Assembly: GCA_950295325.1 (NCBI GenBank)
Contig: OX485804.1
Location: 13,824,001-13,888,000, forward strand
Source of the DNA: Polytrichum commune
Taxonomy: Eukaryota; Streptophyta; Polytrichopsida; Polytrichales; Polytrichaceae
Reading direction: 5' to 3'
DNA: 64,000 bases
The translations under genes were made by a program, and so were the position numbers. Each line of letters starts with the position of its first letter. Position 1 is the first letter of the stretch. The notes below the pieces were generated by a model. The model saw only the letters and a program-made list of their open reading frames with translations, was not told where the DNA came from and did not search any database. Of the stretch, positions 45,746 to 58,382 are shown one piece after another.

Positions 45746-47249
45746 AGCACATAGATTTTACATGGATTGCAAGTAAGTCTCAACCAATGTAAGAATGACA
45801 CATGACAACATTCAAAAGTTATTCGCTCACTCCCACTTTAATTGACATCCAAAATCCCTTTTATGATAGAACTTGAGTTTAGAGTTTCCACATGCAATTG
45901 AGATTGTAGGCAATCCCAACATGGCTACCATACCATGTACAACTTAATGTGAGTGTGAAAAGGGGCACTATTTGAGATGTTATTGTACATGATATACACC
46001 AAGGGGAGGTATTATTTTTCTCTAAAGTGTACAGACAAAAAAACTATTGAGAATTTGACCATAAAGGTAGATGTACAAAAGAGGTCCCTAAAGTTTAGAG
46101 CAATTTTCGACAATAGAGTTATGTTGTAGGGTCAAATTAATATGAATTGGATCCTATGGATGAACAAAGTCTTCAATAACTTTCTCAATGGAAAGTGAAA
46201 GTGTAATGTATACGTATAGTTAGAATCATTTTTGTCACGATTTAAATTATGTGTATGTAATGGATGTATTTATCACATTAGATCAGAAAACTTAGTATAA
46301 GTACATAAGTATATTTTCTACTAGATTGTTAGTACACATACCTTTGTTTTTCTTTGTAAAATTTGTTTTATTTTTGTATATAAGGGATTTTATTTCATAA
46401 TCACCCACACACATCATTGAGAGCTCCAATGAAAGCATGACCCCCTCATGGTGTACATGTCACCTAAAATGCCATAAATTTTTTAATTAATATCCATGGA
46501 TTAAATTTTCCAGCATGATTGAAACAAGAATGAGGTCCAAAGATCCTGAATCAATCTACATGGTGAGAGATTAACCACAAACCTAGGTGGGGCATGTGTT
46601 TTAATAGGGATGGATGTTGTATGCAACACTACACATGACGTATCATATGTTTTCATAAGTCAAAATAAATAAACGGTTGGTCTCACGAATGCTATGCCCT
46701 AGTATTATCTTGAAGACATGGCCAATTTTGGTTTAATTCTTACATCAATAGTCATTTGCAACTAGACTCCCCTTGAAGATCAAGTTACTAGCACCATATG
46801 TGGCCGATTATGATTGGTTACCAAAGTTTGACCCACTTCAAAGACGACCCCTAAGTCTCTTCCCATAGAGTAGAGCCAATAAAACCAATTGACTCGATGC
46901 AAGCACATGTTGAAGACTCATCTAGAGTCTCTAAAAGCAACACTACCCCATAAGAGAGATTTTGCATGGCTTGGATGGAATGTTATGCATTTGTTTTGTA
47001 GTAGTAGTTTATTAGTTCATCCCGTGCCAAAGAGCCAACCGTAGCCTATTCCATTAGTTTAATTTGTGCATGCTTCTTGGAATTGGATCCAAAGCAATGC
47101 GAGCACTCATACCCAAAATATGTATCTTATAGAGCCCACCAAGGAAACTCAAATAACCATCCTTCTAGCATCGGGCAAAGGGCTCTCTGAAGAGGCTCTA
47201 TCAATCTATCATACTTAATGGACAATGAAGAAGCTTAGAAAATTATACT
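45746..47249. other. No recognised feature
   Basis: AT-rich; no frame above about 60 codons and no terminal repeats found. Confidence 0.4.
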
Positions 47250-48605
47250 TTACATGAACATTGAAGGCGGGTGGAGGATGCATCATGCAATCATGTCTTT
47301 AATTCCTAAATGCTCAAGCCTTCACGTTCGATTTTTGGATAAGGGCAACACCAATGTTTCAATTTTTAGTCATGTAGCAAAAAATACTTCTATTTTCCCG
47401 AATCCAACCACATGGAGGTGAACTAGATTATCATATAATTTTGTTGTGAAAATTTGAAGTCAATCGGATCACATTTGCTAGGTCAGATTGACTACATCAA
47501 GGAGGGGGGGGGGGGCAACTAGAGAAAAACTATAAAATTGTTCATTTCATAACCATTTCAATCGGGCCACATTTTTTTTTTGATAGCTGGAAAATTTGCC
47601 ATACATGTCTTTTGTGGTTGACAAATGAGTTGCTTGCAAAAAAAAAATTGGGGTTTCTATCAAAAAAAGAACAAAAAGAAATTTTGATGAATTCCATCAC
47701 CCTCAAAGTTTAAGGGTCACTTGAGGACATTATGAGATATTCATTTTTTGACTGGGAGTAAGCAACACTTGCACTAAAAGATTTCCAAATTCATCTAGTG
47801 AAGTCATGCACAATTGTCACAACTGTCATAAGGTGGGGAAAAAACCCACCCGAATCAGGCACCATATGTGAAAGATGTTGGCTCCTAAATTTGGCCCCTA
47901 GATTTGGGCAACTCACAGGACCCCCTCCCAAAACAAACAATTCCAAACTTACAAAAAAAATCCTACGTGCTTCATAACATTGCTTAGCTCACATGGGGCA
48001 TTCCATGTGCCATGCAACTCCCTCAATTAGGTTTCAACATATAAAGCCCGGATACTTTTATTGCATATCACTCAGTATGAATCTAGGCACCATCATACAC
48101 AATGAAACGACCATATTGGTTCATGGGGAGCTCATGTGGACCCAAGCTCTTTTTTCACAAGCCACCCTCTACAAATAGAAAGAGAACACATTCTATGTGC
48201 TAAGAGCATCCTCAGTCGGTCTAGGTAAAGCTCACTGCAAACCAAGACCTATCTTGCTTAAAATTGCTCAAAATTTAGAGGGAGTGCACCAAATCTTGCT
48301 AAAAAATGGACAGATCCTCCCACACTCCCTCTAAATGTCAAAAATTTGGAGGGAGTGTGGGAGGATCTTTCCATTTTTAAGCAAGATTTGGTGCACTCCC
48401 TCTAAATTTTGAAGTATAAGTAATGTTATATTGGAGTATGAGATTTTTTAATGTTATTTTGGCCCACATGGTAGTGAGCACCACCCTACACCAATAGATA
48501 TCTTCCATCCACGTAGATTGCCACCCAGTAGGGTCGCAAAACCCCATCAAAATATTAGGTGGTGACCCATTTTGGGTTGCATGAGCATTCAAGGGTTAGA
48601 AAGCT
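47250..48605. repeat. Dispersed repeat X, copy B
   Basis: Same blocks as copy A in the same order, ending ATTAGGTGGTGACCCATTTT then GGGTTGCATGAGC. It is interrupted between about 48200 and 48460 by a segment that contains a long hairpin and is absent from copy A. Confidence 0.55.
48268..48412. repeat. Long near-perfect hairpin (foldback element)
   Basis: Two arms of about 68 nt are nearly exact inverses, separated by a loop of about 8 nt. The left arm begins CAAAATTTAGAGGGAGTGCA and the right arm ends TGCACTCCCTCTAAATTTTG. Only about three mismatches are seen. It is preceded by GAGCATCCTCAGTCGG, a start resembling some plant MITEs, so it may be the core of a foldback MITE inserted into repeat X. 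Confidence 0.8.
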
Positions 48606-49424
48606 TCTAAAAGTTCACATCGATACGCTAAACATTTTTTTAGCATGGCATTGAATTTGTTGTGTAATGCTAATTAGAGTGGTCTTCACGACTACACTAA
48701 ATATTGTATTTAGTGTCACCAATTCTATTTGTCTTGCTCAATATCAACAGCAAATTGCCTGAATATTGACATGAACGTTAAATGTGAACCTAACAATATT
48801 TGTCATTCCTTGTAAAATGTGTGGGACATTGTAGATTAACAATGTCATAATTATTGTCACTTGCTAAGTGGTTTTTCATCTAAATTTCAATCATCCATCA
48901 CACTACTTTCATTTCAAATTGTTAGGATGCAAAATATACCAAACTTTGTAAGTATTTTACAATCACAAAAATTGAAGTTCCAATAACAACTTCTGTAAAC
49001 TTCTCCATGAGAATTGTCATCAGAAAAGCTATCACAATTACATAAATTGGAATATGACACTAAATACAATATGTAGGGCCGGTTTACACCGTGGATCGGG
49101 AAGTCGGACCAAGGCATTGTAAGAGCATTGATTGGTTGTTGAACTCGTCTCGGGATCACTTTGGTTTACACTAAGGAAAAAAATGGCAGAGGGACCATGG
49201 AGGTCAAGGTCCCCATAATATATATTTTCAAGGCCTAATAAATGCATTGACATGGTCCAATGGATTTTTCGGTGAGAGAGGCAAGAGTGGTGGTCTGGTA
49301 GGAAACACCATGGTCCCATGGCAAAGAAATGCCACTATAATATTTTTGTAATGAATATTTTTGGGGGGGTTTTATATACAAATCTTCCCACTAGGTAAGG
49401 CTCATAAGGCACACTTTTCAACAT

Positions 49425-50556
49425 CTATATGATGTAATATTCAATGTTTGATACACTAAATACAAATGCATACACTAAATATCAATAAGCCTATGAAAGT
49501 AAGTAACATTAAATGTATCTCAAACAAAAAAAATCAACTATGGTAATATGTGGAAGTTACGTGTTTTAATTTAGTGTTAGTAAGGATATGAAAAAAAATA
49601 GGGGGCATTCACGGTTGGGGTACTACTTTTGGGTGTCTAACGGTTAAAGGACTAAATTGGATAACTTTACATAATTGGTGTGCTTAGATTTGTATTGTGG
49701 AGCGTATTTTAGATCATATATACATTTAATATTCCATATTGAGTACACCGGCAAAGTTAATTTACAATGAATAGGGTTATCTAAGATATCATTTTGATTC
49801 AGTAACGGACATCCATGGGTGTTATCAAAATTGTTGATCTTAGTATCAAGGAATGAAAAGGACAACAAAAATTAATTGAAATGATCCCAATTTTTTTTCC
49901 TCACAATCATCGTTCAATTGTGTACCAATAAAACTAAAAATGTATTGCATACCAATTGTATAGCTTTACATATGACACCATACATGGCCAACAATACACA
50001 ATAATATGGCTACATGAAAAAGGAACGTTTAGTATTAGAATTGGACATAAAAATATATATGTATGGACACATGACACTTACACCAAGGTACTAGGATGGA
50101 AAACATGAAATAATTCACCTCCGATGTACACTTCAATAATAAAATTGTTATTGATGTGGCCCAAACAAGTCATATGACCTCTTTACAAGTCCTATGGCCT
50201 ATCTACTCATTTCATAAAGGATTTATTTATTATTGGTGATTATTTAATATCAAACAATATCTTTCTTGATAAGTCTTTTAGCCTATCTACTTATCTATTT
50301 AAAATTTATTGATCAAATAATAGTAAATCGTAATAAACGCCGAGATCCAATGCGACATGGTCCTTAATTCCTTTGTCCCAAAAGTAGTACCCCAATCGTG
50401 AATGGCCCCAATAACAATGATAAAAGGAAAATTCCAACATATCTTCTAGCAAATATTTTAATAATAATTATCAAAGAATTGAAAATCAGTGTTGAGCAAG
50501 GTATGATGGTAACAACATTAAATATAATCAAACACTAAATATCCTATTTAGTGTAG
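49425..50556. mobile_element. MITE F3 inside F9, split by a third element
   Basis: Left half 49425-49600 matches the start of the 28.4-kb F3 copy (GATACACTAAATAC, TATGAAAGTAAGTAACATTA, TATGGTAATATGTGGAAGTT). The right half, 50410-50556, matches its end (ATTATCAAAGAATTGAAAAT, CCTATTTAGTGTAG). The 809 bp between them belong to another transposon. Confidence 0.75.
49601..50409. mobile_element. 809-bp terminal-inverted-repeat element in the nest
   Basis: Left end GGGGGCATTCACGGTTGGGG then TACTACTTTTGGG; the right end is its inverse, CCCAAAAGTAGTACCCCAAT then CGTGAATGGCCCC. The 33-bp ends match at all but two sites. AATA occurs immediately outside both ends, a possible short duplication. The interior is AT-rich with no recognisable protein. 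Superfamily not assigned. Confidence 0.8.
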
Positions 50557-50938
50557 TGACGACATACATGCCACATGTAAATTACATTGAACAAGTACAA
50601 ATTAAATCACTCATTTGTTGTAAAAGTTGTTGTGAGAAGATTTTCTAGCCACGTCTTTGACACATTTAACAAGAAGTAAAATCAAGTGAAGCCCAAGAGA
50701 AGACAAGAGAATGGTCAAACTTGATTTATTTTTTCAAAACTGCATTTTTTGGGCATGTATTACAAAAAATCAACACATTTTTCTTGGTTCACATTCGGAT
50801 TACACCTTGTGAGGGGCCCAAGTCTTTCAAATCATTTTTTTAAGAAGTCGGACCATGGAAGTTGGACCATGAACTTGGAGCATTAAAAAAGGCCCTCTTT
50901 CATGGTCCGACTTCACGGTCCATAGTGTAAACCGACCC

Positions 50939-51574
50939 TTAGTGTAGTCAATGGAGCAACGAGTGTCAGCTGACACCCTCCCTAGTTGTCACCTAGTAAA
51001 CTTAATACAAATATCATGGCTCGATGATGAATAGTTTGGACCACACTAAAACAACACATGAGCTCCAAATCACACATCATGCACAACTAACTTTTTAATG
51101 TAGTAGTATGCAAATTTCACATTTACGCATGACATGTGTTTTGGAACTTGTATGATGGTAGAATATGTAATAGGGACTATGGAGAAAGGGACAATTATCT
51201 ATCACCCGGTGAGATGTGAGCTCTCTCACACCACATTGAAGCCTCTAATCTTCTAGGGGAGGATGGTGCATTCTTCCTCCATTCCCACTTTCTTTACCAA
51301 TACCTAGTTTAGTTTATTCAATTTAAAATAGCAACTAAATTTATTTTTTGACGTAACAAAAAGTCAACTGCATGTAAGGTTAATGGGTCTTGAATGGCTA
51401 ATTTTTTGTTGTTTGCCATGATCTCAACCAATGCTCCTTTTTTTTAATGGGCCCACCTTCATTTTATGTGGAGGGTTACTCTTTTTTTTTTGTTGCCTTT
51501 GTATAGAAGTTTGAACTGCATACAATATTTAGTCCAAACTAAGAAGTCTCTAATTTTTCATGTTGCGTCATAAC
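50939..51574. other. No recognised feature
   Basis: AT-rich with poly-T runs and a GTTTGGACCACACTAAA-type word shared with other intergenic parts. Confidence 0.4.
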
Positions 51575-52660
51575 TCAAATACTACCCTCCAATCCATATT
51601 CTCCAACTCTATCTCGCATAAGGATACTTCTATCAAAGCATCCAAAGTACCCAACTTCAATGAAGCTCACAAGTGGCCCTTGATAGCATTTTTTTTTGAA
51701 AATCCTCTTTCACAAATTGTTATGCTTGAGGGAATGACAAGTATTTTTTTGCCAAAGTTTCATGAGGTGTGGCCAATTGGTATACCGCTTGTTGATGACT
51801 ACAAAATTACCTTGCCTCATACAATAATTTGTTTCACATTCATGCCTCAAAGTTTCTACAAACTCAAGCAACTCAATATTTACCTGCATTGTTGTCAACC
51901 TTCGTCAATCCAAAATTTATGATCAATCTCTCCAACCACTGCTATGACATAGGTATACAAAAAGGCACCACGGGCCTTGGCTTGGTGGTTAGGGCTCATG
52001 GCCCCCAATGAGGAGGTTGTGGGTTCTATTCCCCATGCCGGCGTGGTGCTCACCACCTTAGTCCACCCAACTATGGTGGGGGGTCCTTGGACCTTGTTGT
52101 ATGGGTACCTCAAAGCCCTTTGGGAGGATACCATGTCCGGTATCTTCAAGGCACTAGTGGCTAGCTAGGAACTAATATAGTGTGTCACTATAGTGTCCAT
52201 CCTCGATAGGGGAGAGTAGTATTGCCCCAATGTCCCCTTGTCCAGTGGGCATCGGGTCATTGACATTATGAACGGACACTTTATTCACGCCGTCCCCTTG
52301 CAAAAAGGGACCGGAGTTTCTATCTATCTATCTAGGTATACAAACTTCTTGATCACTTGGATAATAATTTGGGCTGAAAAGTTTTGATGCATTGAAAACA
52401 TGCAAAACATAAAACCTCTCATTCAAGCTATCCACGTATGCTTGCACATATATGGCATGTCGTAGAATTCAAACCAATTGGAGGAAAAATGAAGAGCCTC
52501 CCAACTAGTCACCGCAAGATTTGGGATATTGTTTTCTCTTGTGGTCACGCATGGACGATTTTTGCATACTTTTGCAACTTGCTCCCAAACCCCCTGGTGA
52601 GTTAACACAAAATTCCTAAAATGCATAGCATTTCGTATAACCATGTGTATATCCACCATG
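51575..52660 (-). pseudogene. hAT-group transposase C-terminal remnant, split by SINE-2
   Basis: On the minus strand about 51900-51590 reads NKRYTNWPHLMKLWQKNTC, then CERGFSKKNAIKGHL, a stop, ASLKLGTLDAL and MDWRVVFEL. This is the C-terminal dimerisation segment of hAT-type (zinc-finger 862-like) transposases: tryPNLLKLW...CERgFSxxNxIKs...LxxLDAL. Stops and altered residues make it dead. Beyond the SINE, 52659-52423 is open on the same strand and may be the continuation, but I do not recognise it. Confidence 0.65.
51962..52332 (+). mobile_element. SINE-2 with perfect 12-bp target duplication
   Basis: 371 bp, with duplication TAGGTATACAAA at 51950-51961 and 52333-52344. A-box-like GGCTTGGTGGTTAGGGC near 51978 and B-box-like GGTTCTATTCCCC near 52022 (one change from GGTTCGATTCC). 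The tail is a TCTA/ATCT microsatellite. The body is GC-richer than its surroundings. Unrelated to SINE-1 beyond the promoter. Open frames on both strands across it are artefacts. Confidence 0.9.
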
Positions 52661-55600
52661 TGGCCTCATGTGCACAAGCCATTTCCTGCCAATTTTCCAA
52701 GATAATCTAGATTTTCTTTTATTTGTTTGTGCCTGAGCTCTTGTGGGTGCAAATTGTTGAACTTATTGGGTTCAATAAATCATCATCAGATTGTGAATGT
52801 TCACCACTTGAAAACGGCTCATTCACTTTAATTTGAGATGCAATATGTATAAATCCATCTTTAATTGACTAAAGTGCAAGAACATGAAATTTTTTTTTTT
52901 GGTGAAAAATAACACAATATGAAAAAAACACTTAAACCTTTGTTATAGGGTAATATTTTCTATGTAAGATAATACTAAATATATTTATTCTTTGCATGGA
53001 TTATTCACAAGTCAATCGTCCACGTATAAAATATGCATAGTCAATAACTTCAAAATTTACATAGCCTAAAGGAAACGATATAAAATATGTACTTCTTGAG
53101 AAGGTTCATGTTCATGTGAACCTTGAGACCAAATAAAGATGTTACAGAGAGAGTTGACGAGGAGCCCTTCTCGGTGTTCCCAACCTTGAATTACAACCTG
53201 ATGTAATATTGAGGTTGATTTGATAATCTAGTTTGATAAAACAAGCAATTAAGATGCGTTCATGTATAATAACTTGGTATTTGTATGCGGACCTTTACAT
53301 TTAGATATAATTTGAGCTCATACACCAATCATGTATCTCTAACATCACCACACTCATACACACACATGTGCATTTCCTTATTCATCTTTGCAAAAAATCA
53401 TTTGTTTTTTCAATTGGAACTCTCGTACATGATTCAAACTCACAATTACTCTAAACTATAACATTATACTTATATGACAACAACTAACAAGCTACTTTGC
53501 CATGTGTAGAGAAATACGCACACACCCACACCTAACGCAGTAGAAGGGCAAGTAATTATTTACTAACTAGACAATTAACTAATGATGAAACCACCCTACC
53601 TTAAAAAGAGTAATATTTCATAGAAATCAATAGATTCCATTGCAACCAAATGTTTTGGTTTTGGACAAATTATTTGCAAACACGTTCCTAGACAAACATT
53701 TTTGTATTTAACACAATGCACAATTTGCTCCAAGCTCTACATGGTCAATACGATTAAGTGTAGTGGATGTGAAAATTATAGAGATAGGATTTGACTAGCA
53801 AGGGATAGGTCAAGAGATTGCAAGGAAAACTTGTACAAGGTGTGGAAAACTTACATGTGCAAAAACTGACTCGTACCTCCTAAGTCAATGCAATATCAAA
53901 GTGTGACTTATATATTATGAGATACAACATTGTATGCCCATAGTTATGGAATATGGTGGACATGTAATGGTTGAGGATGCATTTCTATTTATGGGTTGTT
54001 TTTTTGTGCCTTTGCATTTGACAAGCATTTCTTCATTTTGGTTTTTCTTTCGATGGGCAAGTTTAATTTCAATTATGTATGCTTTGCTTTTTGCTTGTGA
54101 TGGGTGCCAAAAGGAGCCTTGATCTCAACTTGGGTTTAAGAGTTGGGATTTTGATTAAATTCGTGAATGTGAGAAGAGATTTTAGCAACAATCGATCGCT
54201 TTGGAATCCCCATGTTGATTTTGTGGGTTTCCAAAGTCAAAAGTGCCAAAGCCATAAAACAACCAAATAGATCCCCGATTATGCTAACTATTGAGCCTAG
54301 AACAATTCACAAATTCTGATCGTGAAGTCCGATTTCTCTCTAAACATATGTTTTTGATGTTTATACTTAGACCCACAGCTAACCATGTTAAAAAAGTAGA
54401 TCATCGATTAAGACAAGTAACTAGATTAGGCACGCTCACCTTAGGTGTTCACTTTTTATTCTCACACTTTTGCAGTTGTGCCTACTTACATATTCCATAG
54501 TCCATATTATCACGTTCCTTATTTACCTTATTGTCATATATTTCCATGATTTCAAGTGAAAAAAATATTGCTTATAAACAATTATTTTTGTGACTAGCCC
54601 CTTCTTTTAGGATACACAACACATGATTAATACAAGTTGGTTAGCAATTCCAAATCGAGGTCGTATCCCTCATCTTCATAATTTTTGGAGCTTGTATGAA
54701 TATCTTTTTCATTATCAAAATGAAGATTCTTGTGCTCATTAACTTGTCACACATGTCCCCCCCCCCCACCCATTATCATATTCCGAGCTTCTAAGCACAT
54801 GTCTTTTGGTATCCGTTTTAGGAGATGCACCTAACCACATACCGCTCAAACACACGTGCCCTAATAAGAAAAGTAATCAAAGGAGGATTGTATACCTTAG
54901 TTACCCACTGACATCGTTCCTACCAAAACATGATGCTAGTGTTGAATAATGTTACAGATTAATCAACCTGAAGTGGCTAAAATTGAGTAAAATTGCACCC
55001 AATTAGCATATTTTACCATATTTTTAAGAGTGAGAATTTTGAAACAAACCCCTCTCCCTCCCTATAAACGTGCAATGATGTGATGCTAGGCAATAAGTTG
55101 TTACTCTAAAACACACATACACCTTGTAGATTTTCAATGAATTTGGTAAAGAAGTGCAAAATTGCGAAAACAAAGTGTGGTATAAATAGATAGGTGTAAA
55201 GATTGGCATCATGAGGAAGTAAGTAAAATCGAAGAGCCTTTCCATTTGCAACTGCACTAAATAATCTTATTGGTGTGGGTGGAAAATTAACATGGAAATA
55301 ATGAGCACATGCCACACTAATTATCTAGTCAAGGTGGAAATAAAATGGATCCCAGGTTCCGGCTCTTCTCTAAAGTCTTCACAAAGACTTATGACCAACA
55401 CATTGTATACTAGTGTTATATGACAAAAGCAACACAAAATAAAATAATCACCCACACTAGTTTTCTAGAAGAAAAAACAATTAATGTGGCCCATGTTAAT
55501 TTTCTACTATAAATTTGACATGGGTTGAGAATTATTATGGTCGACATCAATAAGATTATATAGTGTACAACCACCTTTCTATGAGGAGCTCTTTGATGCC

Positions 55601-55718
55601 AGAGTGAGGTTACATTATTTATCAAAGAAAGAGGATGGAGTCCTGAAGGGGTGGGGTAAAGTAGCATGATACACACGAGAGAGAGCTGACTAATCTTGTC
55701 TTGATTATTGTCTTATCC
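52661..55718. other. Unrecognised AT-rich DNA
   Basis: No gene, SINE or terminal repeat pair found. The part 55300-55560 holds CCACACTA and TGTGGCCCATG words seen near 62.1 kb, an old dispersed repeat at most. Confidence 0.35.
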
Positions 55719-57522
55719 TGTTAGGATATGTCATCACTATACAGGTAAGGTTAAGTTATGTAATGACAACATACATCCCTTGTTAGGGTCCCGGTAATCA
55801 AGTATATTACTCATTCTTCATATCTCATCCTTCCCCAAAAGAGGCTTGTCAGAAGAGTTTCACCTTTTTGGTATTATGTAGACTATACATAAGAATACAT
55901 AATGTTATAAAGACTGAATTGATATAATTTCAACTGATCTAGTTAACTCATAACCAATAGAGAAGTCCTTTGTTTGTTGTTTACTGAAGTAGTCACCCCA
56001 TCCTGTGAAATGGTTGTATATATACTCCGAATAGGAAGTTGAATACCCTCATAGGTTAATACTCCCCATCATATTTCAAGTATGGAGATATATATGTATA
56101 CATATCAATGTATAAATTTCTCATAGTTCCCAAATATTTTCAGAGAGCAGTGGTTAGTCGAGAATCAGTACGATTCCAACTATTATTGCAAACTCCATAT
56201 AATTAGTGTAGACATCTGTACCTAAACAGTGGTCTAAATTACTCAGCATATAGTTTGGTCAGCACTTAATGAGGAGCCGAATTACTCATTTCTTAATATA
56301 TGGCAGGTAAGTAGATATATAGATATATATCTTGATTACTAGGGAATCAATTTGATTTCAGCCACTTCAGTCCACTGTGGTCAGTAATGTGAACTTAATA
56401 CATATTAAGTAATCCGACCTGCCCATCTCACCATCTGGTCATCAATGAACATAAACTAACAGACAACATACCAACATATAAGTATTTTTCCACTTGCACC
56501 AGAATCTTGATACCAAATCCTTTCAGGGTGCACATTTTAAGCCAGTCAGAACCATGTAGCTTCAAGAGAGTATATCTGAGTATAATATGTATGACCGGTC
56601 ACAGAGTTCTCTTAACTCCGTTTCTTTATTTTGTATAGGAAATCAAGAATTACTGATTTTATTTAGTTTACCATATACAATGGTGTGATAGAACTCATAA
56701 TCGTATTCTTGATATCTTTATTGTATTCCTCAATTGCTTCATATAGAGCATAAGTTGAGGAACTACTAGAGAATGTAGTATTTAAAGAAAGTATGGTGTA
56801 AAAACAAGAAGTACTCCAAATCAATTTCAAGAGCATGAAATCTTTTAGAAATTGAGATGAGTGACCGGATCTTCGGAAGGCGTATACCGCTTGTAGAAGA
56901 GGTCCTCACCTGTGCCCATGCTCCCCACAATTACAAGAAAAGTTAGTAGAGCGTACAACAGGTGTAAACGGACCTTCTTACTTGTTATCAATGTCAACAA
57001 GTTTCAACTCCTTCCTTAGATGTAGGAGGATTTACACCAACTTTACAATTCTCAAAATCATACATATAGTACTTAGAAAGTAAAATGTCATAAGCACAAT
57101 TTGTGTTACTCTCATATTGTATGTGCTATGTAAGTTTTTTAGAATTCAAGATCATCTTGCCACCTTGAACTCGTCAGAAGCAGAAGCATTGCCTGTCTTG
57201 TCCATCTTGAGGTTAGTACTGTGGTAATCAGATGTTACTGCAGTAAATTCTGTGAGCTCAGCAGTCTCTGTGCACGGAACTTGGTTACAGATCTACAGGT
57301 GAAGGATAACACTACTGTAGTGTTCTGTATAGCTATCCTGCAGAGTAGGTGTATGCAGAGATCAGTAGCTGTGACTTCGGATACAGAGTGACTGCTACAG
57401 AGTGAGGCTTAAACTGGTGCTTTGCCGCACTCTGGATCGTGTATAAATATCACTTTCTGCCTGCATATTTTCCGGGCAGCCCGTGATTGAGACCAGGAAA
57501 TTCAAGAAGATCAAGAAAACAG

Positions 57523-57597
<75 letters not shown>

Positions 57598-57702
57598 ACC
57601 TTGATCATAGCCACAAGCTCATATGTGAAATTCCGACATTTGAAAGTGTGTGTATATATCAAGCATTAAGTCAATGAATAACACTTCTCATAAAATAACT
57701 CA
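55719..57702 (+). mobile_element. Candidate solo LTR with TATA box and GA microsatellite
   Basis: Starts TGTTAGGATATGTC, ends AAAATAACTCA, and ATCC occurs on both outer sides (four bases only). A strong TATA box GTATAAATAT lies at 57441-57450 after a stretch with repeated CTACAGAGTG motifs, as in a U3-R boundary. A GA microsatellite follows. No second LTR. Boundaries tentative. Confidence 0.4.
57528..57594. repeat. (GA)n microsatellite, 67 bp
   Basis: Uninterrupted GA dinucleotides. The Arg-Glu and Leu-Ser open frames on the two strands are produced by the repeat. Confidence 0.97.
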
Positions 57703-58094
57703 ATCCATGAAGCTTATTCTCTCCTAGAGCTAGCAAAGCATGCTCCTTCTCTTCCACTCACTTATGAATGAAGTGTATGCACCACACATTTTTCTTATGA
57801 AGTCAAAATGCAACCAACTAAGATTATTCTCATAAAAACGAGCATGCTCTCCTCATTTAACAAGGTCATCCTCTTATGTATCATATACATCACTTTTAAG
57901 GAAGCCTTGATCAATTCACGTGAAAGTTGGCATCACCTCATTGCATCTATTTTTCATCTCACCAAACCAAGTTATCAACCACTGACCCTTGACCAAAATT
58001 AGGACGACGACAACAACAACAACAAGGTGTTGCACTTGAACACCAATAAGGTAGGTGGAACTAAAATGAACGCCCTCCCAAATCTACCAACCTA

Positions 58095-58262
58095 AAATCT
58101 TGCATAATTAGTACACATTGATTACGAGAATGTCCACCGTCTGAACATCATACTCACGTGTCGGTTTTAGATAATCTAACCAATAATATCATATAAAATT
58201 TATAACTATTGCATACAAAATTCAACTAAGACGTGCTTTATTGCATTAGAAGCCCCATGTCA
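58095..58262. repeat. Dispersed repeat X, short fragment C
   Basis: Shares ACATTGATTACGAGAATGTC, GTCGGTTTTAGATAATCTA-like sequence and TTGCATACAAAATTCA-like sequence with 18370-18520. Only this part of X is present. Confidence 0.5.
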
Positions 58263-58382
58263 ATTGATGACGAAAGTCATTATTATCAGGGGGAAGAAAA
58301 AAACCCAATACTAGTTGTAGTTAACTTTTCGGTTACAAACAAAAACCCGGGGAAACAATCAGGGAAGACTTAAAAGGTGATT

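Larger units (their letters stand above)
49076..50938. mobile_element. Harbinger-like element F9 carrying nested elements
   Basis: Left end GGGCCGGTTTACACCGTGGA followed by AAGTCGGACCA. The right end is its inverse: TGGTCCGACTTCACGG and TAGTGTAAACCGACCC, then TTA. The left flank is GTA, so a 3-bp TTA-type duplication is likely with one change. GGGCC tips and a 3-bp TTA/TAA target fit PIF/Harbinger. F9's own sequence is 49076-49424 and 50557-50938; between them sits an F3 MITE, which is itself split by another element. No transposase frame. Confidence 0.75.

Noticed and set aside
51895-52168. Frames on both strands at the SINE-2 body
   Set aside because: The segment is a SINE with a 12-bp target duplication and pol III boxes, not a gene.
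57450-57677. Arg-Glu and Leu-Ser repeat peptides
   Set aside because: Produced entirely by the (GA)n microsatellite.
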